The notes under the pieces: model-generated | The model's database searches: none | What the model was told of the DNA's origin: nothing | What the model saw: only the letters and a program-made list of their open reading frames with translations | Program-made: the position numbers and the translations under genes | Origin: Dentipellis sp. KUC8613 | Taxonomy: Eukaryota > Basidiomycota > Agaricomycetes > Russulales > Hericiaceae | DNA: 64,000 nt | Direction: 5' to 3' | Assembly (NCBI GenBank): GCA_002286715.1 | Contig: NSJX01000003.1 | Span: forward strand, 794,680 to 858,679 | Part shown: positions 34,869 to 46,564 of the stretch, piece after piece | How positions within the stretch are numbered: the first letter of the stretch is position 1 | How the letters are laid out: every line of letters begins with the position of its first letter

Positions 34869-37800
34869 ATGGTGCGTCTCTAGATTGCCTAGCTTTCACC
34901 TGATCTAACAGTGGCAATGGCAGGCACCATCTAAGAAAGCCGGAAAGAAGGGATCGGCCCCTCCTAAGAAGTCTGGCGGCGCAGGCAAGGTTGCCAAGGT
35001 ATGAACAGCGGTACCTGGGCTCGCACATGCAACTTATGGTCGCATGTAGGCCGACTGGAAGGAGGGTTTCAAGAAGAAGCAAGTCGGTGTATCCGATATG
35101 ACCCTTCTGACTACCATTAGCAATGAGAGCATCAACGACAATCTTGAGAAACGATGGAAGAGTGGAGAGATTTACACATATATCGGAGGCGTCTTGATTT
35201 CCGTGAATCCGTTTCGAGGTGAATGGATCGTTGTCGGCCACCGCTGCCTCTGCTGATCGCGCAGGATTGTAGATCTGGGCATCTACACAGATGATGTCTT
35301 GGAACGATATCGGGGCAAGAACCGTCTGGAGGTACCTCCACACGTATTCTCCATCGCCGAGTCTGCCTACTACAACATGAATGCATACCACGAGAATCAG
35401 TGTGTTATTATTTCTGGAGAATCGGGCGCAGGCAAGACCGAGGCTGCCAAGCGAATCATGCAGTACATCGCTGCCGTTTCTGGAGGGCAGGATAGCAGCA
35501 TTCAGCAGATCAAAGATATGGTTCTCGCGACGAACCCGCTTCTCGAGAGTTTTGGGTGTGCGAAGACGCTCAGAAACAACAACTCGAGTCGTCACGTACG
35601 TGCCTTCTTCATATGCATATGCACTGACCTGAGTGTCTCGCATACATTAGGGAAAGTACCTAGAGATTATGTTCAACGATAAGGGAGAGCCTGTCGGCGC
35701 CCAGATTACCAACTATCTTCTAGAGAAGGGTCGAGTGGTCGGTCAAGTCCAAAATGAGCGTAATTTTCACATATTCTATCAGTTCACTAAAGCGGCTTCC
35801 GATGAGCAACGAGGTGCGGCCGATTCGTTTAACTACTTTCTTGTATTGCTCATGTTCACACGCGGATTGCAGAGGCATTCGGGCTTCAGGGACCCGAGGC
35901 ATACGCGTACACGAGCTTGAGCAACTGTCTAGACGTGGACAGTATAGATGATACGCAAGATTTCGCCGACACTCTGGTATGCTCGAAACCGTTCTATATC
36001 TCGATATACCATCTGAGAAAGCGTAGAAAGCTATGCAGGTCATCGGTCTCAGCGCTAATGAGCAGAGCGAGATATTCCGGATGCTCGCTATCATCCTTTG
36101 GCTGGGCAATGTCCAGTTCGCAGAAAAGGATGACGGGAATTCGGAAATTGCTGATACTGGCGTCACCGACTTTGTTGCCTACCTCATGGATGTTGACGGC
36201 GCTCAAGTTCAGAAGGTCATGACATCGAAAATCGTGGAGACACAGCGCGGAGGGAGACGAGGCTCTGTGTATGATGTGCCACTGAACCCTGCCCAAGCTG
36301 GTTCAGGTAGAGATGCACTAGCTAAAGCCATCTACAACAATCTTTTCGAATGGATCGTCTCGCGTGTCAACGTTTCGATGAAATCGCGTGGTGCCGTCTC
36401 ACAGCTCATTGGTATCCTTGTGAGCAGTCTTGTCGCTTGATCTTGAGGAGTTCTGATGGATTGCAATAGGATATTTTCGGCTTCGAGATCTTCGAGGTAT
36501 GATTGTGAAGATCGTGCTGCAAGGGTGTTACATATGTCGCTCACCTCCTTTTTAGGACAACTCGTTCGAACAGCTATGCATTAACTACGTCAACGAGAAA
36601 CTCCAGCAGATCTTCATTGAGCTTACTCTCAAGACCGAACAGGAGGAGTACGTACGGGAGGAGATCAAGTGGACACCCATTAAATATTTCAACAACAAGA
36701 TCGTGTGCGACCTTATTGAAGAGCGACGACCTCCTGGCATCTTTGCTGCGCTTAACGATGCCTGCGCCACAGCTCATGCTGACCCAACGGCGGCAGATAA
36801 CAGTTTCATGCAACGTACGTCATCTCTAGCGTCCAATCCCCACTTCGAGGCTCGTGGCGCGCAATTCCTGGTGAAGCATTACGCCGGGGATGTCATGTAC
36901 AACGTTGCGGGTATGACAGACAAGAACAAGGACGCACTCATCAAGGACTTGTTGGACCTTATTGGAAACAGCGGCAACCAGTTCTTGCAGACTCTCTTCC
37001 CGGATCGTCCTGACCCGAATAGCAAGAAGAGGCCTCCTACTGCTGGTGACAGAATTAAGGTACTGACCATTGTCTCGCATGTCGATGCCGTTTACTGAGA
37101 TATCTTCCAGGCCTCAGCGGGCGCACTTGTCGAGAATCTGATGCGTGCACAACCGTCCTACATTCGAACAATCAAACCCAACCAGAACCGTAGCTCTTCA
37201 GAATATGACACGAAGGCTGTTCTGCATCAGATCAAATACCTCGGTTTGCAGGAGAATATTCGTGTTCGTCGTGCTGGTTTCGCCTACAGAAACACTTTTG
37301 AAAAGATGGTTGAGCGCTTCTATCTGTTGTCGCCGAATACCTCCTACGCAGGCGAATATACCTGGACTGGCGACCCGCGTTCGGGTTGCGCGAAGATCCT
37401 CACTGATACCGGCATTGCCAAAGAAGAATGGCAAATGGGCACCACGAAGGCGTTCATCAAGAATCCCGAAACGGTGAGCTTCTAGTCGCCTTCTGGCCGT
37501 CTTGATCCACTGAAATAGCACCAGCTCTTTGCACTCGAGACGATGCGAGACCGATACTGGCACAACATGGCTGGTCGTATACAACGGGCGTTCCGCAATT
37601 ACATGAGGTACAAGCACGAGTGTGCTAGACGCATCCAGCGCTTCTGGAAGAACAACAAGGAGTCTATCGAATACGCTCAGCGTCGGGACTACGGCCACCA
37701 GATCCTGGCCGATAGGAAAGAGCGGAGACGCTTCAGTCTTCTCAGCTATCGTCGCTTCATGGGTGACTACCTCGATGTGAACGGAGATAGCGCCCTAGGC

Positions 37801-39561
37801 CAGGAGCTGAAATCATTGTGCGGAGGTCAGTCTATATGATTTCATGCCTGATTTGTTTGTAATGGCGTCGTGCAGGTGAGACGGCCACTTTCAGTGCTAG
37901 AATCCAGCTTTTGGTGTCCAAGCTTGGTCGCTCCAGCAAGCCGAGTCCGCGCTTCCTTGTCGTCGTAAGTCTTTCGTCCCATCTATGATTCTCAGCAGGG
38001 GTTTCTTATTACTCAAATGTTGTATCAGACGTCGAAAGCAGTCAACATTCTTGTCAATCATGCCAACAATGGAGTCGTTACAACTATGCTCGAACGCAAG
38101 ATTAACCTTGTTACTATCAAGAGCATTGCCATGACAAATTTGAGAGATGATTGGATTGTAGGTCATGATGCTTCTGAGCTTCATCAGAGCTAACCTGGCC
38201 GTTGCATGTCAATTAGACATTGAATGTCAACGCTTCAGAAGAAGGGGATCCGGTCTTCCATTGCTACTTCAAGACCGAACTTGCCGCAAATCTTCTGTCG
38301 CTAACCCAAGCCAGCATCAATCTGTTGATTGGTCCTACGTAGGTTCTATGTTCGGCGTTTGGTGCTTTACTTACTTTCCCCTCGATAGCATTGATTATGC
38401 CAAGAAGAAAGAGAAAAGGGCTCAAATCAAGGTCATCAAGGATGAGACTGTCAAGAAGGATGACATCTACAAGAGCCATGCAATTCATGTGCCTTCTGGC
38501 GAACCTGCGAACAGCAGATCCAGGCCGCCAGCCAAGAGGAAGCCTGGTGTCGTACGTCCCATCACTCAAGGCAAGCTCCTTAAAGCTGGCGGGCCTTCCA
38601 AAGTAAGTCGCCTACTTGACAATCGTGTAGGCCCCGGTTTGACTCGTCTTCCACCGCCAGCCTTCCAGCTCTCGGCCCAAGCCCGCTGCTCAGCCATTGC
38701 CTGGTAAATCCACACCCGCCGCTGCTGCCAAGCCCTTCGCCGCATCCACGCCTTCCGCTGCCTCACGCGCGCCGCCGCCGCCACCCGGTCGGGCTCCAGC
38801 TCCGCCACCGCCGCCTGCAGAGCCAGACGTGGAAATGTACCGCGCCAAATTCGCCTTTGAGGGACAGCCCGGCGAGATGTCTCTCGCGAAAGACGATGTA
38901 GTCGAATTGGTCGAGAAGGATGACAACGGATGGTGGTTGGTCAAGAAAGATGGCATCGAGGGATGGGCACCAAACAACTACTTGGAGCTCGTACCTCCGA
39001 AGCCTAAAGCACACGCCCCGCCTCCGCCGCCTCCGCCTCCCCCCGCCGCGAGCCGCCCGGTACCCGCAGCTGTGCCCAAGCCTGCGGCCACGCACACACC
39101 CAAAGTCATGACACCCGTGTCTTCGCTAACAGCGAACGCCTCCGCCAAGCCCGTGTCCGTGTTCCCGGGGATGGCAGCTGCCAACGGCTCCGCAGCGCCA
39201 TGGAAGAAGTCCGCCTCTCCAGCTAACGGCTCTGGGCCCAGCACACCCGCTGCGTCTCGCCCGAACAGCTCGTTGGCAGGTGGGAAGCCGCCTCCGCCTA
39301 TCGCAGCGAAGCCAAAGCCTGCGCCGCCCCCGCCCGTCGGCACCAAGCCCAAAGTGGGAGGGGGCAAGCCGCCTGTCCCGAGTGCGCCTCGCCCGCCGGC
39401 GGCGGCGGCTGCTCCTCGCCATGGTGGTGTCAAGCCAAGCGGGAGTGCGCCAGGTCAGATGGATCTCGCAGCTGCAGTAAGTGTAGAGTGCATCCTAGCA
39501 GAGTTATGCCTGACGAATTCGCACATTTCAGCTTGCGAGGCGTGCCCAACAAATGCAGTAG
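34869..39561 (+). CDS. MYO1: Class I myosin
   Basis: Single-headed actin motor for endocytic patches and polarised growth. The ATG stands alone in exon 1: an intron (34872-34923) follows directly, then [16 protein letters not shown]. Motor motifs: [18 protein letters not shown] (P-loop), [20 protein letters not shown] (switch I region), [20 protein letters not shown] (switch II and relay), [16 protein letters not shown]. The TEDS-rule residue is Ser in [14 protein letters not shown], so PAK-type phosphorylation is expected. Two IQ-like segments follow ([20 protein letters not shown]), then the lipid-binding TH1 tail ([19 protein letters not shown]), basic [20 protein letters not shown], Pro-rich TH2, an SH3 domain ([20 protein letters not shown] to [13 protein letters not shown]) and a second Pro-rich tail. 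The last intron joins LAAA to LARRAQQMQ and stop. No Asp/Glu-Trp acidic Arp2/3 motif is seen at the end. More than fifteen introns. Confidence 0.95.
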
Positions 39562-39867
39562 ATGTCGAAAGTTACATACTAGCCTGCCCGGCTGCAGGCA
39601 TCGAATGGAGCATAAATTCTGGCTTCACGTTGTCATTACATTGTAAACGAGTCTTCTAGATGCATGGAATGGAACTATGATAATGCGACACGTGCAAATG
39701 AGTGCGAAAGGGTGAAAAGAAATGTATGCGAAGGGTATCGACAAAACAACATATCCGGTATGTATGGCGGCCTATCCGTATGGGCATGGCGACAGGGTCA
39801 GAACGTAGCATAACAAAAGCATAAACGGGACTCCATGTGTGGTATTGTACGGCGGGATTCGTGTCCT

Positions 39868-41802
39868 CTAGGAAAGTGTTACAGTAATTGGCGGGGGCAG
39901 GAACGCGGGGTCGACCTCGGGCACTGACATCATCTCTTCTACCTCGTCCTCCGACCGGAAACTCTCATCCCCAACAAAAGACCGGCCGCCTTCGCGCGTG
40001 CCGAGTTCGTCGTCGCTGTCTGCATCTGATGGGAGCATTATCGAACGCGCCTCGGAAGCATCATCCGCGCCGTTCCATGTGCGCAACTCCTCGGGGTTGA
40101 GTACCTTCGTCCCCGCCTTGCCGCCCTCGCGGAAGTCATCAGGGGTTGCCGCTAGCGCCGCCCGCCCGCTCTCAAGTAGACCGTCGATGATGCACTTGAC
40201 GCGACGGTACGTGTCATCCTGCTTTGCGAAGCTCTCCTCCGTGATCTCCTCCTCATCCTCGTCATCGTCATCCTCGTCGTCGGCAAGGTCGGCGGCGGGA
40301 AGCGACGACTTGACCGCGCGGAACTCGCGCGGAGGGAGGATGAGGCGTGACTCGCGCAACTTGCGACGCAGCTCGCGGATCTCCTTCGCCTGCCGGTGCT
40401 TCGTCGCCTCGAGCGACGAGTTGATCGCGAGCAGCGAGCGGTTCGTGATCTCGAGATCCTTGATCTGCAAGGGCGCCGCAAGGCTGAGTTTTGGGAACGG
40501 GGACGGCACGGTGCAGCGCCGGGGCTTACCTTTCGGTCGGACTTGGCCTCTGCCCGTATCTTGCGATCCGGGTCGTCAGGCCGGGATTCGCCTTGCAGCG
40601 GGCTGCGCGGATTGCTGGCAGCATCCTGTCCAGAGTCCGAGTCCAAGATGCCGACGAGCGACTCGAGAGCTGACTGCTGGTTGGGCGATCCGTCGAGCTC
40701 CCTGTCTATCACGCCAAGGCCGTTGACATGCGAACCGAGCGTCGGCGCGGTGCTCCGACTGAAGCCGGAGCTCTGCGTGTTCTGAGAAGCCGAGGATAAT
40801 GAAGAGCGGGACGAGAAAGATACAGTAGATGCGGGCGGAGACGTCGGGGGTAATGGTATATTCGCAGGGTCCGCCTTCGGAGTTGCGTTGATAATTCGAG
40901 CATTGTATTGCACTCCGGTGTCGTCATCAACTGCAGCGGCCGGTAGATGACTGAAGTTGGAGGTGGGAGGACTGGGTCGTGGTGGTGCATAACGGTGAGG
41001 ATTGGCCGCCGGCACGGTGGTTGTGATCGGGTAAGCCATTGGTTTCGGTGAAACTTGCGGAGACGAAGGGGCTGAGAGTAGAGACATGCTAGATATGGAG
41101 GGCGCTCGCGTTCTATGGTGTATTGGTCGTGTCGTGGCATATGGAGATGACGCAGGATGTACATCGCTCAGCGGCGAAGAGGGCGCGCTGGACTTGGCGA
41201 GGCCAGATATCTTAGCCTTGACGCGTATAGCAGCGCCAGGAGAGGGCGACGATGACCGGTCTGCATTAGAAGAGAAACTAAGAGAACTAGAAGAAGGTGA
41301 AGGAGGCAGGTCATTAGGGTGTAGGGAGCCGCTGCCGCGTCGGGTCCGGGACTGGGTCATGAAGGATGGGTGGGACGGGGATGCGGTGAGAGAGCGCTGA
41401 CGCGACAATACATGGGACGATATGGTAGACTTGGCCTTTGAGACATGGGTGTCCGGTGTAGGACGCGACGACGGGCCATCTCTGGCCTGGTTCTGAGCAG
41501 ACTTGAAGGGAGAGTTGGGGCGTGGGAGGGATGAGGGAGGCGGAGACCGAGCAGAGACACCGATGGTGCTGCCATTCCCCGAAGTCTTCCTGACTGCGCT
41601 ACTGTTGACTTTGGCTTTGGGTCGGATGGGAGGCTCGGAGGTGACAGAGAGCTGGGAGGCTTGTGATTTAAAGGGAGATACAGGACGTGACGAGGGCGGG
41701 CGGTTGACGATGTTGTTGAAGTCGACCTTTGCGACGACCTGGGAGGTGTTCAGAGAGAGAGGAGGAGGAGGAGGAGTCGGGGCGTACCTTCTTCTTGTTC
41801 AT
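39868..41802 (-). CDS. Uncharacterised Ser-rich protein with conserved coiled coil
   Basis: Not a named family to me. The start at 41802 gives MNKKK, then a 5' intron, then VVAKVDFNNIVNRPPSSRP. About 420 residues are Ser/Pro-rich and probably disordered, with many SP/TP sites (SPFKSQASQLS, SPSSSSLSFSSN). An intron near 40459-40528 then brings in a highly charged helical block, IKDLEITNRSLLAINSSLEA followed by EIRELRRKLRESRLILPPRE, that looks like a coiled coil and is the part likely conserved across fungi. It is followed by an acidic run (Asp/Glu, around 40245-40285), KCIIDGLLESGRAAL, and a C-terminus ending PAFLPPPITVTLS. The layout suggests a phospho-regulated scaffold, but that is inference only. 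Its start codon is 112 bases from the divergent 41915 gene. Confidence 0.75.
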
Positions 41803-41914
41803 GGTGGGCGGATGGCAAGTGCAGCGTTCGGAGCGAGTCGAACGAAAGCTGACCGCTTCGGCCCTTTCCTGTCGGCCCGTCGGCAACCGCGCCTTGTGCC
41901 GTTCCTCCTCCACC
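41803..41914. promoter_or_regulatory. 112-bp bidirectional promoter
   Basis: Separates the start codons of two divergent genes. GC-rich without a TATA box. Confidence 0.5.
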
Positions 41915-42756
41915 ATGGGCTCCTCCTCCTCAAAACACAGTCCTATTTTTCAAAATATTCAGCCTACCACAGTCTATCCACCCTATCCCACATATGAGGA
42001 ATATCTCCCCTCTACAGGCTGCTGGACGCCCTGGAGCAAAAGCCGCAGGCGGCGCGAACAGGCGCTGAGGGAGTATTGGTACACGACTCCCATCCTCTAT
42101 CAGTTTCCAGCTGGCACCTGTGCGTCATCCTCTTCCATATCTCCCTCCTTGCAGACTAGGCTGATCGACCCCACGTTTCAGTCCCACCGGGCATGCTCTA
42201 TGCTCCTGCTGCCGCTGGCCAGCCGGTCACCGGCATACCTGCCAACGTAGCAGTCATGGCTGCACAGGCGCAAGCTGCATCCGAGACCCCAGCGTCCACC
42301 GCACAATCAAATAATGAAATGCTTCAGGCTGAGCCGAATACCCAAATGCCAGAGCCTATGACAGGAATGCCCGTGCCAAGTACTCAAATTCACGCCCCCG
42401 AACCTCAACCAGCAGTAGCCCCACCGGTCATCCCCGACTTCGGCCTTGCTACCGGGTACCAGGAAGATCCTTACCTTCCTCGGCATCGATCTCATCGGTC
42501 GCGTCGGTCGCGTCGTCGACGAGACCGTCGCTATCAGTCTCCCACCACCACGAGTGCCTCTGACTCCGAAGACTCCGTGGAAGATGACCGTTATGCCAGC
42601 CCTTCCTCCGACTCGTATTCATCCGACCCATATTCCTCCAGCCGAAGCTATTCCCAACGATCCCGCTACGAACGCAACCCTCTCCCCGAACCACCTGAGG
42701 ATGTCCTCCAAAGAACGCCCTACCGCCATCTTCTTCCGAATCTACGCTCTTATTGA
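41915..42756 (+). CDS. Uncharacterised protein with N-myristoylation-like start
   Basis: About 255 residues. It starts MGSSSSKHSPIF, which fits the N-myristoylation consensus (Gly2, Ser6, Lys7). The N-terminal region TVYPPYPTYEEYLPSTG, CWTPWSKSRRRREQALREYW and TTPILYQFPAGT looks conserved and folded. One intron (about 42120-42181) joins it to PPGMLYAPAAAGQPVTG. A Met/Pro/Gln-rich middle follows, then an Arg/Ser-rich tail (HRSHRSRRSRRRRDRRY; many SY and SD dipeptides) and a short C-terminal motif (LPEPPEDVLQRTPYRHLLP). No membrane helix. Possibly a membrane-peripheral protein through acylation; function unknown. Confidence 0.65.
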
Positions 42757-43164
42757 CGCCCCTGCACCTAATGACGTGACAATCTAATGCACGGAAATCA
42801 CACATGGAACATCTCGAACGTCCCTTCAAGTTTCAAGTCTTGTATAAATCAATTGTATGATTAAGAAGATTGGTGGAAGTGGAATGCTCCTTGACTGCAG
42901 GACTGGATCTTGTATTTTTACTATTCACTGCCATGCCCTATTAGTCCTACTTATTACTGACATCTTTATCTATATCCAATCTCCTGGAGAGATACCTTCT
43001 CTTATTTCACTAATGATAGATCTCACTGCTATTAGTCTTCTTGGATATATACCGGGGACCATGTGTACATCTCCATAACCCAACCACTGCGCACGTGGAG
43101 GGAATTCTCGACAATTACAATCGTTCTACCCGTTACATGCTTAAAGATACACCTTGAATACTTA
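42757..43164. other. Spacer between convergent genes
   Basis: AT-rich 3' flanks of the 41915 gene and the riboflavin synthase gene. No gene seen. Confidence 0.5.
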
Positions 43165-44055
43165 TTATTTGATTCCCTTCTTCGCTAGCACGTCTTCAAC
43201 AACCTTCTCAACCAACGCCCGTACGCCCTCTCCTCCTCCACCTCCCAGCGCAGCAAGTACGCTCTTTTCAACGTACTTGCCGACCATATCTACCTCAATA
43301 TTCACCTTCGCCCCGATGGGCTTTTTCGGAAGCGTGATTTTCTCCTGCGTATGCTGAATGAGCATGATCCCGAACGTGCGCTGCACGTCGTTGACAGAGG
43401 TGACCGTGAGCGACGTTCCATCGATCGCGACGTAGCCTTTTGGGACGAGGTATGGTAGGAGAGACGGTCGGTCTGGGGTCGCCTCGGGAAGCTGGAAGAG
43501 CAGGCGAACCGAGTCGCCGTCGGGAGTTTTGGCGAGAAGCACGGCGGTGGTGTCGACATGGCCCTGTGAACATTAGCACTGAGCATCTCGCTGTGTACTA
43601 ATTCACGTAGATCTAGCTTGCCTGGACGAAGTGTCCACCGAACCTGACATGTCCGCCCATTGCGCGCTCCAAGTTCAGCTGGTCTCCGACCTTCCTCTCT
43701 CCTTATAGTCGATATATCTCATGAGTGACCGTAAACCTTCGGGAAACCGCAAAACAAGATGCACCTAAATCCGTCCTCTCCAGCGTCTCATTCGCAAGCC
43801 ACACCTCAAACCACCCACCCTTCTCCGTCTTGTCGAACTTGGTCACCGTCAGACACGCTCCGTTCACGTCTATCGAGTCGCCGATGTGACAGTCATCAAG
43901 GATCGGCGCAGAGTCGGAGATGGTGAGCGTGCACCCGCCGCTGTCGCGCTCGATGGACGCGACAGTCCCAAGGTGTTCAATCTACGGGTATAGACGCGTT
44001 TGGTGTAAGTCACTATAGGATATCGAATTGTCCGGCCTACCAGACCTGTGAACAT
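43165..44055 (-). CDS. RIB5: Riboflavin synthase (alpha chain)
   Basis: Last step of riboflavin synthesis: two 6,7-dimethyl-8-ribityllumazine give riboflavin plus a pyrimidine. Two homologous barrels are visible. The first begins MFTGLIEHLGTVASIERDSG (exon 1 ends after MFTGL) and includes CHIGDSIDVNGACLTVTKFD and WFEVWLANETLERTDL. GDQLNLERAMGGHVRFGGHF leads to VQGHVDTTAVLL, which opens the second barrel with YVAIDGTSLTVTSVNDVQRT, GIMLIQHTQEKITLPKKPIG and VNIEVDMVGKYVEKSVLAAL. The C-terminus is an added helix (VEKVVEDVLAKKGIK). The intron between FVQ and GHVD (43564-43621) uses a GC donor. Family-typical length. About four introns. Confidence 0.95.
43564..43621 (-). other. GC-AG intron in the riboflavin synthase gene
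   Basis: 58-nt intron whose donor is GCAAGC and acceptor TTCACAG. The frame before (GGHFVQ) and after (GHVDTT) is the conserved barrel junction and no GT donor keeps it, so the GC donor is needed. Confidence 0.85.
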
Positions 44056-44258
44056 TGCGATGGTGGATATAAGTCGGTGAGCTTTGTTGGGCGCTTCGTT
44101 AGACTGACTCCGTCCTGCGGAACAACGGCCCGGCTTGGGACGATCAAGCTTTGACCAGATCTCCAGATCTCTCAGCCCTTGGCAGCTTCACGGAATTAGT
44201 CCACATGCAAAAACATTCCATTACGGAACCAAGCACACAACGCCATTACAGCAGCTAC

Positions 44259-46564
44259 TCAAAACAAAGTCTCCTCCTCAGGCTTCCAATTCTTTGCCAT
44301 ATCCCAGTACCCTGTCAACTTCGACCCCAATGCCTCTCGTGCTGTCGAGTCCGTCGGGCAGCTCTTCGGTCGGAAATTCGTGAACGAGCGGTCGCGGATG
44401 GGGCCCTCCCACACTAGATCGCACCGGTTGTTCTCCAGCGACACTACGTCTTCCGCCTCTGCCTCTGCCTTCTCTTTACCCTTCCCAACAGTACCCTCTC
44501 CCGCCGCCCCGTCTGCACCCTCCGCGAGCTCGACTTCCTCTTCACCACGCGCACGTGCGGCTTCGGTCCATGCGATACGGTTCAGCATGAGACGCTTGTA
44601 GTTCCGAATGAACTTGGCAGCGCCTTCGACGTATACCATGCTGAAGCCCGGATTGAAGATGACTAGGCCAGTGAGGTTCATCTGTTCCGCGTTCTTGCGA
44701 ACCTTGAATCGATGAGCAGGATCGGAGAGCGTCTTGACCCTGAGTAAAAAGGACCATCAGTAATAGAAGCAGGTGGCAATGCGAATATACACTAACTTGA
44801 ACACCGCGCCAAACAAGCCCTTCTTCTCCTCTTCGACCTTCTTGGTTTCGATCTTCTCGCGCCGCTGCTCGTCTGTCAACTTCCGCTCCGTATTCATCTT
44901 CTCGTGCCCGTGCTTCCGCATCGCGACCTCTCGCCTTACGCGCGCTTCCACGCGTGTGGGGTCTTGCACAGCGTCCGAGGTCAGCACTTTCATGAGGTTG
45001 GCCAGGCGGACTGCAAGAAGTGATTACGTTAATTTCGGTGTCACGTTGACATGACTGAGGACCCACCCTTTGGAGGATCCGGAGGGATCAAGCCCATACG
45101 AATCCGATCACGCTTGTCCTGAAGCTCTGCCTGACGTCGTTGCTTCCGCATCTTCTTTTGTTCCTATTCACCAGACACCAAATAAGACATATGCAGATAA
45201 TCATTAATGTAATTCCTACCTTCTTGGTGAGCATGAGAGGCTTGGCACTAGGCTTATTCTTGTCGCTCGCCGCAGGGATAGGAATCGGATGCTGGACATA
45301 TATGGTGATCGGCGAATTTTCACTCCGAATGTTGAGATTTGCTACGCCAAGATTGAGCACATCTTCATATGTCTTGTTAGGAAGCAACGCTGCGTCCCAC
45401 CACTCCACATCCGGAGGTGGCTCTCGCTGCGCCCAGCACATCAACACTTGACTGCATACGAAAACGGACATAGTGAACGCACCCGAATGTTCTTCTCCAA
45501 CGTATCAAATTCGCTATCCAAACCCGCTTTTCTTGCGCTCTCCGCAATCCTCTGCTTAAGCGCTTCCAACTGTGCCTCCTGCCGCATCTGATTTCCCATC
45601 GACACATATTTGCCCTTCGGATTGAACTTCATAGAGCGGCCCACACGTTCTCTGGGAGCACCTTCGAAGCCAGCATCAGCTCCCGCAGACGCCGAGGCCG
45701 CGGCATACGGGTTCTCCTTCGGCGTGGGCGCCGGAGAGGGCGCAGGAGGGGGTGTCGGCGCGGTGCGCGCATTCGCGCGGATAGACGCGAATTTGGGCTG
45801 CATGGGCTTGTAGCGGTCTTTCTTTGACTGTGGCGCGGCGGGCGTGGTATCCAGGAGCAGTGGATGTGCAGCCATCTTGAGACCCGCACCCTGCTGGGGC
45901 GTCTCGACTGGTCGATTGTTCTTCTTTCCGCTCGGCGCAGGCATTGACTAGAAGAACGATGTAAGAACAGACACTTTACATATATGCGGACCGTGCGCAC
46001 CATGTACGGGTTGTCCTTGACAGCCAATTTGCTCTGCGCCTCGGCAACTTTCCGCTTCGCCTCGGCAACACGTCTCGCCAAATCATCAGACACCGCCGGC
46101 GACGGAGACGCGCCTTTCGAAGGGGTGGAAGCCGCCGCTGGACTGGGCACAGGTGGCGTGAATGCCGGCGTCGACACCCCGGGAATGCTCTTCTTCATCG
46201 CCGCAATCTTAGCAGCCACCTCCGCACGCTTCTGCGCGATCAGTGCCTCCTTGGACATCTGCAAAGGCCACGGTAAGCACGGAATCCCTGCACGAGGAAA
46301 CGAGGGCACGTACTCCTGAGGGTCCTGGTGTTCCATTGGAAGACGTCTAATGGGCAGAGAAAGGTTATAGAACAAAGTCAGAACGATGGAAACGGATATA
46401 TTCACCTTCAGAGGGGAAGGAAGGTACTCACCGCACTGTCGCTGGGAGCAATATCGTCAGTGATGATGCTCGGGCGGCACGGAGATGAGACAAACAGACC
46501 TGCGTATCTTCTTCGCGACGGACCCATCTCCGTTGCCCTCATGCGCCCGCTTCCTGTCGCTCAT
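44259..46564 (-). CDS. PRP3: U4/U6 snRNP splicing factor PRP3
   Basis: Tri-snRNP protein that binds the U4/U6 stem and is needed for spliceosome assembly. Start MSDRKRAHEGNGDGSVAKKI at 46564, then a 10-nt exon (46432-46441) and the joined exon TSSNGTPGPSG, then MSKEALIAQKRAEVAAKIAA. An Ala/Lys coiled-coil segment (VSDDLARRVAEAKRKVAEAQ) and a Pro-rich region lead into the PRP3 domain: YVSMGNQMRQEAQLEALKQR, EWWDAALLPNKTYEDVLNLG, QEKRKQ-type basic helices, IRMGLIPPDPPKVRLANLMK, VLTSDAVQDPTRVEARVRRE and EKMNTERKLTDEQRREKIET. The C-terminal DUF1115 part has GLVIFNPGFSMVYVEGAAKF, CDLVWEGPIRDRSFTNFRPK and GYWDMAKNWKPEEETLF. A 50-residue Glu/Ala/Gly insert sits in the C-terminal domain. About seven introns. 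Confidence 0.95.
46432..46441 (-). other. 10-nt micro-exon of PRP3
   Basis: CGACAGTGCG between two GT-AG introns; joined phases read KKIRSDSATSSNGTP. The choice is made by frame and splice consensus, not by conservation, so it is less certain than the carrier micro-exon. Confidence 0.55.

Noticed and set aside
38978..39433. Minus-strand Gly-rich frame under the myosin tail
   Set aside because: Antisense of the Pro/Ala-rich MYO1 tail, which has clear SH3 and Pro-rich coding on the plus strand.
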